Shown here one piece after another: positions 1 through 7,502 of a stretch of DNA of 14,419 bases (position 1 is its first letter; every line of letters begins with the position of its first letter). Source of the DNA: Promethearchaeota archaeon (GTDB lineage: Archaea; Asgardarchaeota; Lokiarchaeia; Sigyniarchaeales; SOKP01); NCBI GenBank assembly GCA_030606095.1, contig JAUWHC010000024.1, positions 1 to 14,419 on the forward strand. The letters run 5' to 3'. The translations under genes were made by a program, and so were the position numbers. The notes beneath the pieces are model-generated. The model had not been told where the DNA came from and made no database searches. It saw nothing but the letters and a program-made list of their open reading frames with translations.

Positions 1-650
1 TGGATTTCGAATTGTTCGAAAGCTCTCATACGAAGAACTTGTTGTCTAGGAGATATTTCATTTCTATAAGCCTTTCCGTATTGGAAGACTTTTAGAGGGT
101 ATTGCCTTCGTGCGTCCTGGTTCAAGCGATTAAACAATAAATACGTTGTTGTTGCGGTTTCTGGCCGTAAATAAGCGGTAACATCATTACCGACCGATGT
201 TTTTAACATTAAATTGTATTCTTCAATTTTTTCAAATGGAGTATCACATTTAAGACAAGTAAACCCATGTTGTTCTATTAATTTGTCCATGTCTTCAAAA
301 GATAACCCATCAATCGTTTGATCTGGAAGCTGATCTTGGAGAAATTTATCGGCTCTTATCATCGTATTACACTTTTTACAACGGATTACGGGATCAATAA
401 AACGTTCTAAATGTCCTGATGCCTCCCATACGATTTTTGGTAAAATTTCAGGACATTCGACTTCATTAAATCCAAAAGCTCTGAGTTCGCGCCTAAAAAT
501 TGAAATTACATTATTTTTTAAAGCTTTTCCAGCCGGACCGTACGAATAAAATCCCGCTAAGCCGCCGTATATCTCTGGAAAGGGGCCCCAAATAAATCCA
601 CGACGTCGAAGTAATGAATTGAATGTATCAATATTGTCCTCGATCTTCAT
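1..650 (-). CDS. glyS: Glycyl-tRNA synthetase, class II (N-terminal part, cut by window edge)
   Basis: This cytosolic enzyme charges tRNA-Gly with glycine. About 216 N-terminal residues are visible and the frame runs open off the left edge. The start is ATG at 648-650. Residues 18-47 match the start of archaeal/eukaryotic GlyRS (GFIWGPFPEIYGGLAGFYSY, then GPAGKALKNN). Next come a SGH motif followed by ERFIDP, and two Cys pairs (CKKC and CLKC) forming the family's inserted zinc site. The RPETA motif and the class II motif 2 (YRNEISPRQQVLRMRAFEQF) follow close to the edge. One oddity: RPETA is followed by TTT rather than the QG I recall in many GlyRS; this may be a lineage feature. The rest of the catalytic core and the anticodon-binding domain lie outside the window. 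The gene is divergent from the membrane protein at 869 and starts behind a TGATT-AAAA-ATG arrangement. Confidence 0.95.
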   Translation of the reverse strand, partial: MKIEDNIDTFNSLLRRRGFIWGPFPEIYGGLAGFYSYGPAGKALKNNVISIFRRELRAFGFNEVECPEILPKIVWEASGHLERFIDPVIRCKKCNTMIRADKFLQDQLPDQTIDGLSFEDMDKLIEQHGFTCLKCDTPFEKIEEYNLMLKTSVGNDVTAYLRPETATTTYLLFNRLNQDARRQYPLKVFQYGKAYRNEISPRQQVLRMRAFEQFEI

Positions 651-868
651 TTTTAATCAAAACTTTACAATAATAGTTTTTAGAATTATCGATAATATTT
701 GTATTTTAAGATTATTCCTTAGTTTGGATGTAGCAACCAGTTTTGAGATTCTAATTTTATAAAATATAAATTTTTATATAACTAAAAGATTAAGTTATTA
801 AATCAAATTAATTTATTAAGTTACTAAATCAAATTAATTTGTAGAATAAAATTGGTGTTTGATTGAAT
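651..868. promoter_or_regulatory. Divergent intergenic promoter region, glyS / membrane protein
   Basis: This AT-rich spacer of about 218 bases separates two outward-facing genes, so it should hold both promoters. A TATA-like run lies at 771-780 (TTTTTATATA), about 90 bases before the rightward start. The tandem repeat at 789-840 lies between it and the gene. TGATT lies four bases before both ATG codons: 655-659 on the minus strand and 860-864 on the plus strand. I see no RNA gene or small ORF here. Confidence 0.5.
789..840. repeat. Tandem direct repeat, two 26-bp units
   Basis: Units 789-814 and 815-840 are adjacent and differ by one base (T at 798, C at 824). Each begins ATTAAGTTA and ends AAATCAAATTAATTT. 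They sit directly upstream of the membrane protein gene. They could be a duplicated operator or promoter element, or simply slippage in AT-rich DNA. Confidence 0.9.
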
Positions 869-1723
869 ATGATTTTTCAAGGGAATTTCCAGTACTTCGA
901 TATTTGGGACGCAGTAGAGTCGGGTCTTTACTACACAATAGTAGGTTTTTATTTTCTCATATTTGCATATTTCCTTTTGATGAGATTTAGAACTTCTAAA
1001 AAATTTTATTGGTTATATTTTTCACTATTATTCTTGTGTCTAGCTGCTGGGAGAGTTTTTTTTATAATTTATTATTTTTACTTTCCAGAACTCTTAGGAA
1101 CGATGACTAATTTAGAGTTAGTTGGATTACTTAATATTCTATATCGATTAGCTACATTTTCTACTTGGTTGGGTATAGCTTGTTTGATGGGTGTTTTTGG
1201 TACTTTGATTTTTCCTCCATTTACTGAAGAAATAAAGTCATCAGAAAAGGAGGATTTAAAATTCAAAGTTAAAACGCTTTTAAGAAAGAATCACATTAGA
1301 ATATCATTTAAGATCTTATTGATCCTCTTCCCAATTGTAATAGGAATTCTCGCACTTACTTTACCTGACTCGCTTTTTATGGACCCCGATTTTAATAAAG
1401 CCCCTTATAGTGTAGGTATTGAATTAATAACCATATTTGGTTACCCCGCAGGCAGATTTGTACTTAACTTAATTCTTTTACCTTTGATGGTATTAGTTAT
1501 TCCGATCCTATTTGTGTATTTAGCTTTAAAAACATTTGGGGTCCTAAGGAGATCTTACGCTTTAAACGCAATAGGGTTTTTCATCTATTTCTTCGGAAGA
1601 ATAACTCAAGGATTAATGGAAACACTTGGATTTTATCACGTAAGAGCTATTTTGTCTCCTTTATTGATCTTACTATCATTGCTGATAATTGTAATTGGTA
1701 ACCATTACGAACAACTGAAATAA
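869..1723 (+). CDS. Seven-helix integral membrane protein, function unknown
   Basis: I do not recognise this family. From the ATG at 869 it has 284 residues. An in-frame TTG at 863 would add two residues, but that TTG overlaps the TGATT element found before two other starts, so ATG is preferred. Hydrophobic segments, numbered from the TTG, fall near residues 21-41, 49-73, 98-118, 147-168, 198-222, 231-250 and 260-279. A charged loop rich in Lys and Glu lies at about 121-146 and a short hydrophilic tail follows the last helix. No signal peptide, catalytic motif or metal site is apparent. The last helix has no lysine in its membrane core, which argues against a rhodopsin. The gene stands alone, divergent from glyS, and T-rich tracts follow its stop. 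A sensor, receptor-like or scaffold role is possible but unsupported. Confidence 0.8.
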   Translation: MIFQGNFQYFDIWDAVESGLYYTIVGFYFLIFAYFLLMRFRTSKKFYWLYFSLLFLCLAAGRVFFIIYYFYFPELLGTMTNLELVGLLNILYRLATFSTWLGIACLMGVFGTLIFPPFTEEIKSSEKEDLKFKVKTLLRKNHIRISFKILLILFPIVIGILALTLPDSLFMDPDFNKAPYSVGIELITIFGYPAGRFVLNLILLPLMVLVIPILFVYLALKTFGVLRRSYALNAIGFFIYFFGRITQGLMETLGFYHVRAILSPLLILLSLLIIVIGNHYEQLK

Positions 1724-1732
1724 ATCTCTAAA

Positions 1733-1762
1733 TTTTCTTTTACAATTCTTTTAAATCTTTTT
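1733..1762 (+). terminator. T-tract terminator after the membrane protein gene
   Basis: Three T-rich runs (1733-1741, 1746-1752 and 1757-1762) begin ten bases after the stop codon. Archaeal polymerases terminate on such oligo-T tracts without needing a strong hairpin. Confidence 0.5.
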
Positions 1763-1808
1763 AAAGAAAAATTTGAAAATCAATAAAAAAAAATAGAATT
1801 TTTAGTAA

Positions 1809-1832
1809 TGATTAATTAGATATTTTTAATCA
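1809..1832. promoter_or_regulatory. Inverted repeat upstream of the coiled-coil/GNAT genes
   Basis: TGATTAA at 1809-1815 and TTAATCA at 1826-1832 form a perfect 7-bp inverted repeat with a 10-base gap, about 40 bases before the ATG at 1872. The 24-base span resembles a dimeric-repressor operator. Such repeats are not rare by chance in DNA this AT-rich. Confidence 0.3.
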
Positions 1833-1871
1833 GTAATAATTAACCAAATTAAAATTGGAAGGGCTCATTTT

Positions 1872-3509
1872 ATGTCAATCCATGGTAATCAACAAATCTT
1901 ACCTTTATTTACTACCCGTCAAAACCTACCACCAATTAAAGAATACGACGAATTAGCATTAGCGTTTTATTTGTTAACAAAGAATTTTAAACACGATGAG
2001 AGAGCTATATCATTTTCTAGATTATTATGGCCATTTCTTTGTGTCCAAGGTGCTATTGGTACACATGTAGTTTTTGATGGGCTAGAGGTTTTTTCAAAAA
2101 AAGGAAAGCTCTCTAACCCTCCAAGGCAGCCGGTAATAGGGCATCTTTTGAGAAATGTTGAGAATTTTACGAAATTTGAGCAATTAAACAAAATTATCGA
2201 AGTTTTATCTTATATTGATAAAGAAGCAGAAGAAATTGGCCTAGGGGAAGATTCTAAATTTCAGAAGTTAAAAATTAACGCATTAGTTAATCCAGAATTC
2301 CTTCAAACTTTAGCAAAGTTATTACCCTTAGTAGAATTCAAGCCTGTTTCGGAATACATGCCTCTAGAGACGAATTTTACGACTGAACAAGCTTTAGATG
2401 TTGCGGAAAAATATCGAAATTCAATCGATTATATGAAAGGAAATGCTTTAAGATGGGATGCCCAGACTGAATTAATTGGAAAGGAGGTAAACAAATGGTT
2501 AATTGATTTAAATGTTCAATCAAAAGATATAAAAACCCGTTACTCCTCTCAAATAAATAAGACATCCCAGATAATTGACTCTAATCAGATGAACGATCAA
2601 ATTGCGTTAGAAAGAGATAAAAGCGATCAATGGAAGGTTAATGAAAAAAGGAAAGTAATTGAAAGTATATCAGTATTATTTAAAACAGCTGAAAGGCAAT
2701 TAGAAGATATTATTAAAAAGAACAAATTCTATACCCAAAGTGAGATATTAAAGAGTAGGGTTTTTAATGATCTTACTGAACCATTTGAGACACACTTCAA
2801 ATATTTGATTGATGAAGGCAATAATTTTGTTAGTATGGTAACTTCATTAACTCAAAAATATGTGGAGTTAAAAGAGCGAGCGTTTCAAATTGATGTAGAG
2901 GCAAAGAAAAAATTGGAGGCGTTTGGTTCGTCATTAGATCTTAAGTTAAAAGATAGAGATAAAGATTTATCTGCATTTGAAAAAGAAAAACAAGAAAAAA
3001 TTTCGGAAATTGAGTCTATACGAATAAAGTTAGAAGAGCTGTATTCACAAATAAAAAATATTATTCATATTAGTAATGGAAATTGTCTACAAGAAGCAAA
3101 GGAATTATTATCTTGGTCATTAAACGACAATCAATCAGAATTATTTTCCCGACCAATTCAGTGGATTTACATGCCATTATATGTAATGTTTATTGAAAAT
3201 AAAGACACGATGGAGGAGAGAATGGAGCTAATTCTCCCAGGTATCGTTACAAATGACCCAAATAATATTTATCAAGAAATTTCTGATACAATGGTTAATT
3301 TTAAAAAAACATTCATCGAAAGAATTGAAGAAGACATGGCTTTAAGATCTAATTTTGAATTTTCGAGCGGAAATAAAAATTTTATAGATGATAAAAGTTT
3401 AGTCAAAAAAATTCAGCAAGGAATCTCGATTTTAAGAAGTCATGCTATAATAAATGATGAAATCGAAAAAACCATAAGAAGTAATTTAAATTTAATATTA
3501 AAATCCTAA
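1872..3509 (+). CDS. Coiled-coil protein of unknown function, first gene of the GNAT group
   Basis: This is a soluble 545-residue protein that I cannot assign to a family. The first 190 residues look globular and include RLLWPFLCVQG, a following THVVFDGL segment and PRQPVIGHLLRN. From about residue 220 the chain is strongly helical and charged. The clearest coiled coil is at about 322-396, rich in Lys and Glu with regular Leu/Ile spacing. A second globular part at about 400-480 contains PIQWIYMPLYVMFIE and MELILPGIV, which look like beta strands. There is no Walker A, zinc motif, membrane helix or signal peptide. The ATG at 1872 follows GGAAGGG, a possible ribosome-binding site 8 bases upstream. 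The stop lies only 17 bases before the first GNAT gene, so the two are probably co-transcribed and the protein may be a scaffold or target for the acetyltransferases. That role is inferred from context only. Confidence 0.8.
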   Translation: MSIHGNQQILPLFTTRQNLPPIKEYDELALAFYLLTKNFKHDERAISFSRLLWPFLCVQGAIGTHVVFDGLEVFSKKGKLSNPPRQPVIGHLLRNVENFTKFEQLNKIIEVLSYIDKEAEEIGLGEDSKFQKLKINALVNPEFLQTLAKLLPLVEFKPVSEYMPLETNFTTEQALDVAEKYRNSIDYMKGNALRWDAQTELIGKEVNKWLIDLNVQSKDIKTRYSSQINKTSQIIDSNQMNDQIALERDKSDQWKVNEKRKVIESISVLFKTAERQLEDIIKKNKFYTQSEILKSRVFNDLTEPFETHFKYLIDEGNNFVSMVTSLTQKYVELKERAFQIDVEAKKKLEAFGSSLDLKLKDRDKDLSAFEKEKQEKISEIESIRIKLEELYSQIKNIIHISNGNCLQEAKELLSWSLNDNQSELFSRPIQWIYMPLYVMFIENKDTMEERMELILPGIVTNDPNNIYQEISDTMVNFKKTFIERIEEDMALRSNFEFSSGNKNFIDDKSLVKKIQQGISILRSHAIINDEIEKTIRSNLNLILKS

Positions 3510-3526
3510 ATCTCCTTTAAAATAAG

Positions 3527-4192
3527 ATGAGTCAAAAAGGTAAAGGTTTGAAGAGGAAACTTGATTTTAAAAAGAAAGCCTTAAGAACTTATTTTTTACA
3601 CATTAAAGAAAGTGGTAAAAAAGGTGAAATTAGCAAATTACAAAAAGAGATTCTCGATCAGGGGATGATTTATCTCCAAATGAGATTACCTATCGACAAA
3701 ATTACTAAGGAATATGAAGATTCTTTAAAAGAAAAGATTGAACATAATATTTTTCACGCTAAAATCCGTGAGGCAACAGAAAAAGACCTTGCAACCATGA
3801 AAAATATCTATAACAAAGCTTGGTTAACGTCAAACACCCCTTTTAGACCTATCGAAAAAGACACTCTAAAAAAAATACTTAACGACCCAGACACAGTATT
3901 TCTTATAGCAAAGATTTACAATATTGATGGAGGATTTATTATTTTAGACTTTGAAGGTGAAAATAAAGAATTTGGAGTTATAGCGGGGCTGGGGGTCTTA
4001 CCACGCTTTCAAGGTAAGGGATTAGGTACGATATTAGGTATGGCAGCATGGAACTTTTTTAAAGAGAAGGGTTTGAAGGAATTAAGGTGTGAAGTTTATA
4101 AGGATAATCAAATATCTTATAATTTTATTAAAAATTTAAATTTCGAAGAATTTGGAAAAAAAGTATATCGTAAGGAAGATTTTGAGTTATAA
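3527..4192 (+). CDS. GNAT-family N-acetyltransferase (first of two paralogues)
   Basis: This predicted acetyl-CoA-dependent acetyltransferase has 221 residues; the acceptor is unknown. The GNAT domain covers roughly residues 78-217. The acetyl-CoA-binding motif A reads LGVLPRFQGKGLGT (156-168), with the R/Q-x-x-G-x-G/A signature. A motif B-like stretch with ELRCEVYKDN (185-194), then NFIKNLNFEEFGKKVY, closes the fold. Ahead of the domain lie a very basic N-terminus (GLKRKLDFKKK) and a segment with QMRLPIDKIT, both shared with the next gene. This N-terminal part is not standard GNAT and may recognise the substrate or nucleic acid. The gene begins 17 bases after the coiled-coil gene. Protein N-terminal (Rim/Nat-like) or small-molecule acetylation are both possible. 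Confidence 0.88.
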   Translation: MSQKGKGLKRKLDFKKKALRTYFLHIKESGKKGEISKLQKEILDQGMIYLQMRLPIDKITKEYEDSLKEKIEHNIFHAKIREATEKDLATMKNIYNKAWLTSNTPFRPIEKDTLKKILNDPDTVFLIAKIYNIDGGFIILDFEGENKEFGVIAGLGVLPRFQGKGLGTILGMAAWNFFKEKGLKELRCEVYKDNQISYNFIKNLNFEEFGKKVYRKEDFEL

Positions 4193-4211
4193 TATTATTA
4201 TTCCATAAAAC

Positions 4212-4224
4212 CTTTTTATTTTTT
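4212..4224 (+). terminator. T-tract between the two GNAT genes
   Basis: The run CTTTTTATTTTTT lies 20 bases after the first GNAT stop codon. It could terminate or attenuate transcription, so the second GNAT gene may have its own promoter. An A/T-rich TATA-like segment at about 4253-4264 lies some 20 bases before the ATG at 4277. Confidence 0.35.
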
Positions 4225-4276
4225 GATCACTTAATAATACTAGTTGATTAATTCAAATAATAAAATCGAGCATATC

Positions 4277-4924
4277 ATGACAGAATCAAAAATAAGTTTA
4301 AAGAAAAGAAAAGTTCGTAGCTTTAAACTGGCGTTTGAAAAAAAAGATAAAACAGAAGAAGAAATCGAGGATGAATTGGCTACAACGGGAATGGAATACA
4401 TTCAAATGAAATTGCCCATTGAAAAAATTACGTCCGAATTTGAGGAGATGCTTACAAAAAAAGTGGAGCGTAATATACTTCGAGCCAAGATAAGAGAAGC
4501 TAAAGTAGAGGATTTAGAGAGCGTTCAAGCTTTATATAATAGAAGTTGGATGACTTCAAATACGCCTTATTCATCAATTACACTTAATTCCTTAAAAACA
4601 ATTTATGAATATCCAGAAACAATAATTTTAGTCGCTAGAGTATATGGATCCGATGCCGCATTTGTTATACTAGACTATGAAGGGCCAAAAAATGAATTTG
4701 GTATAATCGTAGGACTAGGAGTAATGCCTCGTTTTCAACGTAAAGGGCTTGGGACAGTTATAGGTATGGCGGCATGGAATTATTTTAAAAAGAAAGGCAT
4801 CAAAGAGCTTAGATGTGAGGTGTATAAAGATAATATAGTGTCCCATAACTTCATAAAATATATAGGATTCGAGGAATTTGGTAGAAAGGTTTATAAAAGC
4901 GAAGATTTTGCTATTGACTCCTAA
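4277..4924 (+). CDS. GNAT-family N-acetyltransferase (second paralogue)
   Basis: This 215-residue predicted acetyl-CoA-dependent acetyltransferase is a tandem duplicate of the preceding gene. Over the last 71 residues or so the two are about 75% identical by hand alignment. They share KGLGT, GMAAWN, KELRCEVYKDN, NFIK and FEEFG. The motif A pocket reads RFQRKGLGT (152-160), where the first copy has Gly in place of the second Arg. The N-terminus is again basic (LKKRKVRSFK) and is followed by QMKLPIEKIT. I chose ATG 4277 over an in-frame TTG at 4244 because it lines up with the first copy's start and follows a TATA-like stretch by about 20 bases. The N-terminal halves have diverged more than the catalytic cores, which suggests the copies differ in partner or substrate. 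The acceptor is unknown. Confidence 0.88.
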   Translation: MTESKISLKKRKVRSFKLAFEKKDKTEEEIEDELATTGMEYIQMKLPIEKITSEFEEMLTKKVERNILRAKIREAKVEDLESVQALYNRSWMTSNTPYSSITLNSLKTIYEYPETIILVARVYGSDAAFVILDYEGPKNEFGIIVGLGVMPRFQRKGLGTVIGMAAWNYFKKKGIKELRCEVYKDNIVSHNFIKYIGFEEFGRKVYKSEDFAIDS

Positions 4925-4975
4925 GTTTATTTATTTCTAAAACCATTAATCCATTTTATCCTTAGATTGGATGTT

Positions 4976-4994
4976 TAAAAAAGCAGGAGGAAAA
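4976..4994 (-). terminator. T-rich terminator after the zinc-ribbon TPR gene
   Basis: Read on the minus strand, the bases just after the stop codon hold TTTTT and TTTTTT runs separated by CCTCCTGC. This suits an archaeal oligo-T terminator. The convergent GNAT gene ends at 4924. Confidence 0.4.
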
Positions 4995-4995
4995 A

Positions 4996-6438
4996 TTAAG
5001 GACTAAAACTATTTGGTTCAGTTTCCTTCAAAGAATTTATTTTCCCTAATACGAGATTTTTGTTATATTCGTCCTCTAATTCAGTATAAAATTTTTTTGC
5101 CATTATAAAGTTAGTTAATGCTAACTCAAACAATTCCTTTGAAACATAAATATCACCTAAATTATTACGAATTTCTGCAGCATTTTTTAAGTTATTTAAA
5201 CTTTCGAAAATTTCTAAAGCTTCTATATAATATTGTATTGCTTTTTGTTGATTTTGAATGTAGTTTTGAAAAATTTTTGCGACTTCATATTTCATCTCAG
5301 CAATTTTAAGTTTATCTCCAAATTTTTGGTATATCTCTGTACAATAACTATAATAGTCGATTGCTTTATTATCCTCCCCCTTTAACGAATAATATTTAGC
5401 TATTGTTTCTAAAACTATACCTTCTTTAATATTTTCTCGAATTCCAAATGTTCTTATTGCTTCTAAACTGTTTAATAGACAATGTTCTGCCTCTGAATCG
5501 TTATCCCATAATAAATGTAATTTTCCTAAATAAAGAAACGATTCCCATTCTAATTTTTTTTTTATAAAAATAGAAATTTGGTTTTTTATAGTATCAACAA
5601 GCTCTAATACTTTGGTAAAGCTCTGATAGGATTGGTCATAATACTCTTCTCCAAGATAATAATATAATTTCCCATACTTTATACGAGTTTGGATTATTCC
5701 ATAAACATCGTTGGCTTTTGTAAAGAATTCTAGATTATTTTTCAATATTTTGGTAACACGATCATAATCTTTTAAAGAAATTAGGATTTCAACTAAATTA
5801 CTTGAAGTTTTTATTGCGTCTAATTCTAAGTTTTCTTTTTCGGTTAGATTTAGCGCTTTTTGATAATATTTGTAAGAGCTTTTTAAATCATTGATTAAAT
5901 AATAGACATTTCCTAAGTTATTTAATACTTGAATTTTTTTCTGATTATCTTCAAGATCTTCTAAAATTGTAAGAGCTCTATCAAAATGATAGATTGCTTG
6001 ATCAAAAAATCCTGTTTCTTCATGGATTAAACCTAATTCGTTATGGCATATAGCTGTATTTGAGAATTCTTTTTCGTCAAGAAAGTTTTCTAGCGCCAAC
6101 TCTAAATTTTTTAAGGCGTTAGGGGAATCTCTTTTTTTATAAAATAAACTTGCTTTCTTTAATAAGAGATCTCCCATATTTTTTCCTAATCTTTCGCTCT
6201 CTGCTAGTTGACCTTCTAATTCGCTCAGCTCGCGTTCAATAACCTCATCGTCGAGAATGTTGATATCATAATAATCTTCTTCTTCAAAGTTGTTAGTATA
6301 AAATGAAGCCTCATCGTGAGAGGGGCTTACTCTTTTATTTAATTCGTTATCAAGGTTCGTAATTAAAGGTTTATTACAATTACGGCAATACATCCAATAT
6401 TGCTCAATTGGCTTCTTACAAAATGGACAATATTTCAT
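4996..6438 (-). CDS. Zinc-ribbon plus TPR-repeat protein
   Basis: This is a soluble 480-residue protein, probably an adaptor. The N-terminus is a small zinc ribbon with Cys pairs C4-x2-C7 and C18-x2-C21, ten residues apart. An acidic linker follows at about residues 40-75 (EEEDYYDINILDDEVIEREL). From about residue 85 to 475 the chain is a run of tetratricopeptide repeats, roughly ten. Diagnostic units include NELGLIHEETGFFDQAIYHF, NNLGNVYYLINDLKSSYKYY and NNLGDIYVSKELFELALTNF. TPR arrays form superhelices that bind peptides or partner proteins. No enzymatic domain is seen. The start is ATG 6436-6438, with an A/T-rich TATA-like stretch about 30 bases upstream. It lies downstream of a second TPR gene in the same direction, separated by a spacer of 116 bases. 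The binding partner is not deducible. Confidence 0.88.
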   Translation of the reverse strand: MKYCPFCKKPIEQYWMYCRNCNKPLITNLDNELNKRVSPSHDEASFYTNNFEEEDYYDINILDDEVIERELSELEGQLAESERLGKNMGDLLLKKASLFYKKRDSPNALKNLELALENFLDEKEFSNTAICHNELGLIHEETGFFDQAIYHFDRALTILEDLEDNQKKIQVLNNLGNVYYLINDLKSSYKYYQKALNLTEKENLELDAIKTSSNLVEILISLKDYDRVTKILKNNLEFFTKANDVYGIIQTRIKYGKLYYYLGEEYYDQSYQSFTKVLELVDTIKNQISIFIKKKLEWESFLYLGKLHLLWDNDSEAEHCLLNSLEAIRTFGIRENIKEGIVLETIAKYYSLKGEDNKAIDYYSYCTEIYQKFGDKLKIAEMKYEVAKIFQNYIQNQQKAIQYYIEALEIFESLNNLKNAAEIRNNLGDIYVSKELFELALTNFIMAKKFYTELEDEYNKNLVLGKINSLKETEPNSFSP

Positions 6439-6554
6439 TGCTAAGTAAACACTCGAAATATTTTATTTAGATTACTTTAATTAAAAATGAAAATTCGTTC
6501 ATTTATAATTTTTTAAATTGTGTTTTGAAAGATGATTATTTTCCAATTTATTAA

Positions 6555-7484
6555 TTATTGCAATTTTATCCTAAGGTTTCGATAATTTCTTAGCTCTTTT
6601 TCTATTTCTTCCTCATTTAATCCTAATGATTTTAAAAGAATTTTTATTTGAATAATTGAATTCTTTACTTTAAATTTTTCAGCAGTACTTAATGCTTTAA
6701 TATATACTTCTTTAGCGTTATTCATCTTACCTTGGTAAACCAAAATCTCTCCAACATATCCTAACCCTTTTAAAATTAGTTCTATATAATTTGAATCAAT
6801 TGCAATATTAGTTCCTTTTTTAAAATATCTAATAGCTTGATTAAGATCGCTCCCTCTTTTTTTAAGGATGCCTAAATTAAAGTATGAAACGATAGTGCCC
6901 CTATTATCATGTAATTCTTTAAAAGCATTGAGTGTTTTTTTGTATAATTCAAATACAACGTCCCAATTCTCTTGTTTTTCGTGAATATATATTAAATTAC
7001 CTAAACAGTCTAATAAGTTGTAGATATCGTTGTTATCTGAACATAAAGCGCTACATTCGAGCAAATCATCACACGCTTCGTCAAATAGGTTTAATTTAAT
7101 TTGATTGATCCCAATTCCTTTTAAACAAGTAATTTGCTCCTGTACTTGATTAAACTCTTTATAAATTTCATATGCCGTATTGTAATAATCAATTGATTTC
7201 TGGTATGCTCCACTTTTGAAATGTAAGATCCCTAAAATCCCGTGAACTGCAGCTTTTCCTAAATTATCACGTTGTTTTTTGAAATGTTTTACGCAAATTT
7301 GTAAATTTTTTTCTGATTCTGTGTATTGTTCAGTTTCAAGTTGAAGGAATGCCAAATTGCTTAATTCTTTAATGTATTCTGAATTTTTGCCAAACTTTTC
7401 TAAATCTTTTAATCTTTCTTCAGATTCTCTAGTTAATTTTTCTATTTCTTCTCTTGTTAGCTCTATATGTTCTTTAACGTGAAT
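6555..7484 (-). CDS. TPR-repeat protein with no standard start codon
   Basis: This is a soluble TPR protein with repeat units such as GILGILHFKSGAYQKSIDYY, GIGINQIKLNLFDEACDDL and FNLGILKKRGSDLNQAIRYF. It is a probable protein-interaction scaffold. The first TTG (7353-7355) falls inside the first repeat helix (reading KELSNLAFLQLETEQY), so it is unlikely to be the real start. Upstream the frame stays open and reads like protein (VKEHIELTREEIEKL, then KDLKEFGKNSEYIKEL) back to a stop at 7494-7496, yet it contains no ATG, GTG or TTG. The best candidate is ATT at 7482-7484. It lies 9 bases after GGTGA and about 23 bases after a TATA box, giving 309 residues. The alternatives are a sequencing error, a frameshift or initiation at another codon. 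It precedes the zinc-ribbon TPR gene. Confidence 0.8.
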   Translation of the reverse strand: MHVKEHIELTREEIEKLTRESEERLKDLEKFGKNSEYIKELSNLAFLQLETEQYTESEKNLQICVKHFKKQRDNLGKAAVHGILGILHFKSGAYQKSIDYYNTAYEIYKEFNQVQEQITCLKGIGINQIKLNLFDEACDDLLECSALCSDNNDIYNLLDCLGNLIYIHEKQENWDVVFELYKKTLNAFKELHDNRGTIVSYFNLGILKKRGSDLNQAIRYFKKGTNIAIDSNYIELILKGLGYVGEILVYQGKMNNAKEVYIKALSTAEKFKVKNSIIQIKILLKSLGLNEEEIEKELRNYRNLRIKLQ

Positions 7485-7502
7485 ATTTCTATTTCACCAA
7501 TT

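Noticed and set aside
863..1723. Possible microbial rhodopsin, as the protein has seven membrane helices and Asgard-like hosts can carry rhodopsins
   Set aside because: The last helix has no lysine in its membrane core to hold retinal, and no rhodopsin helix-C motif is visible.
1844..1858. CCAA...TTGG inverted repeat before the coiled-coil gene
   Set aside because: Only four base pairs of stem; not distinguishable from chance in this composition.
4985..4990. Perfect AGGAGG Shine-Dalgarno-like sequence on the plus strand
   Set aside because: No start codon or open frame follows at usable distance; it lies in the tail-to-tail gap and reads as part of a T-rich terminator on the other strand.
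7353..7355. TTG as start of the upstream TPR gene (266 residues)
   Set aside because: It would delete the front half of the first TPR helix and there is no ribosome-binding site before it, while the upstream frame reads as protein.
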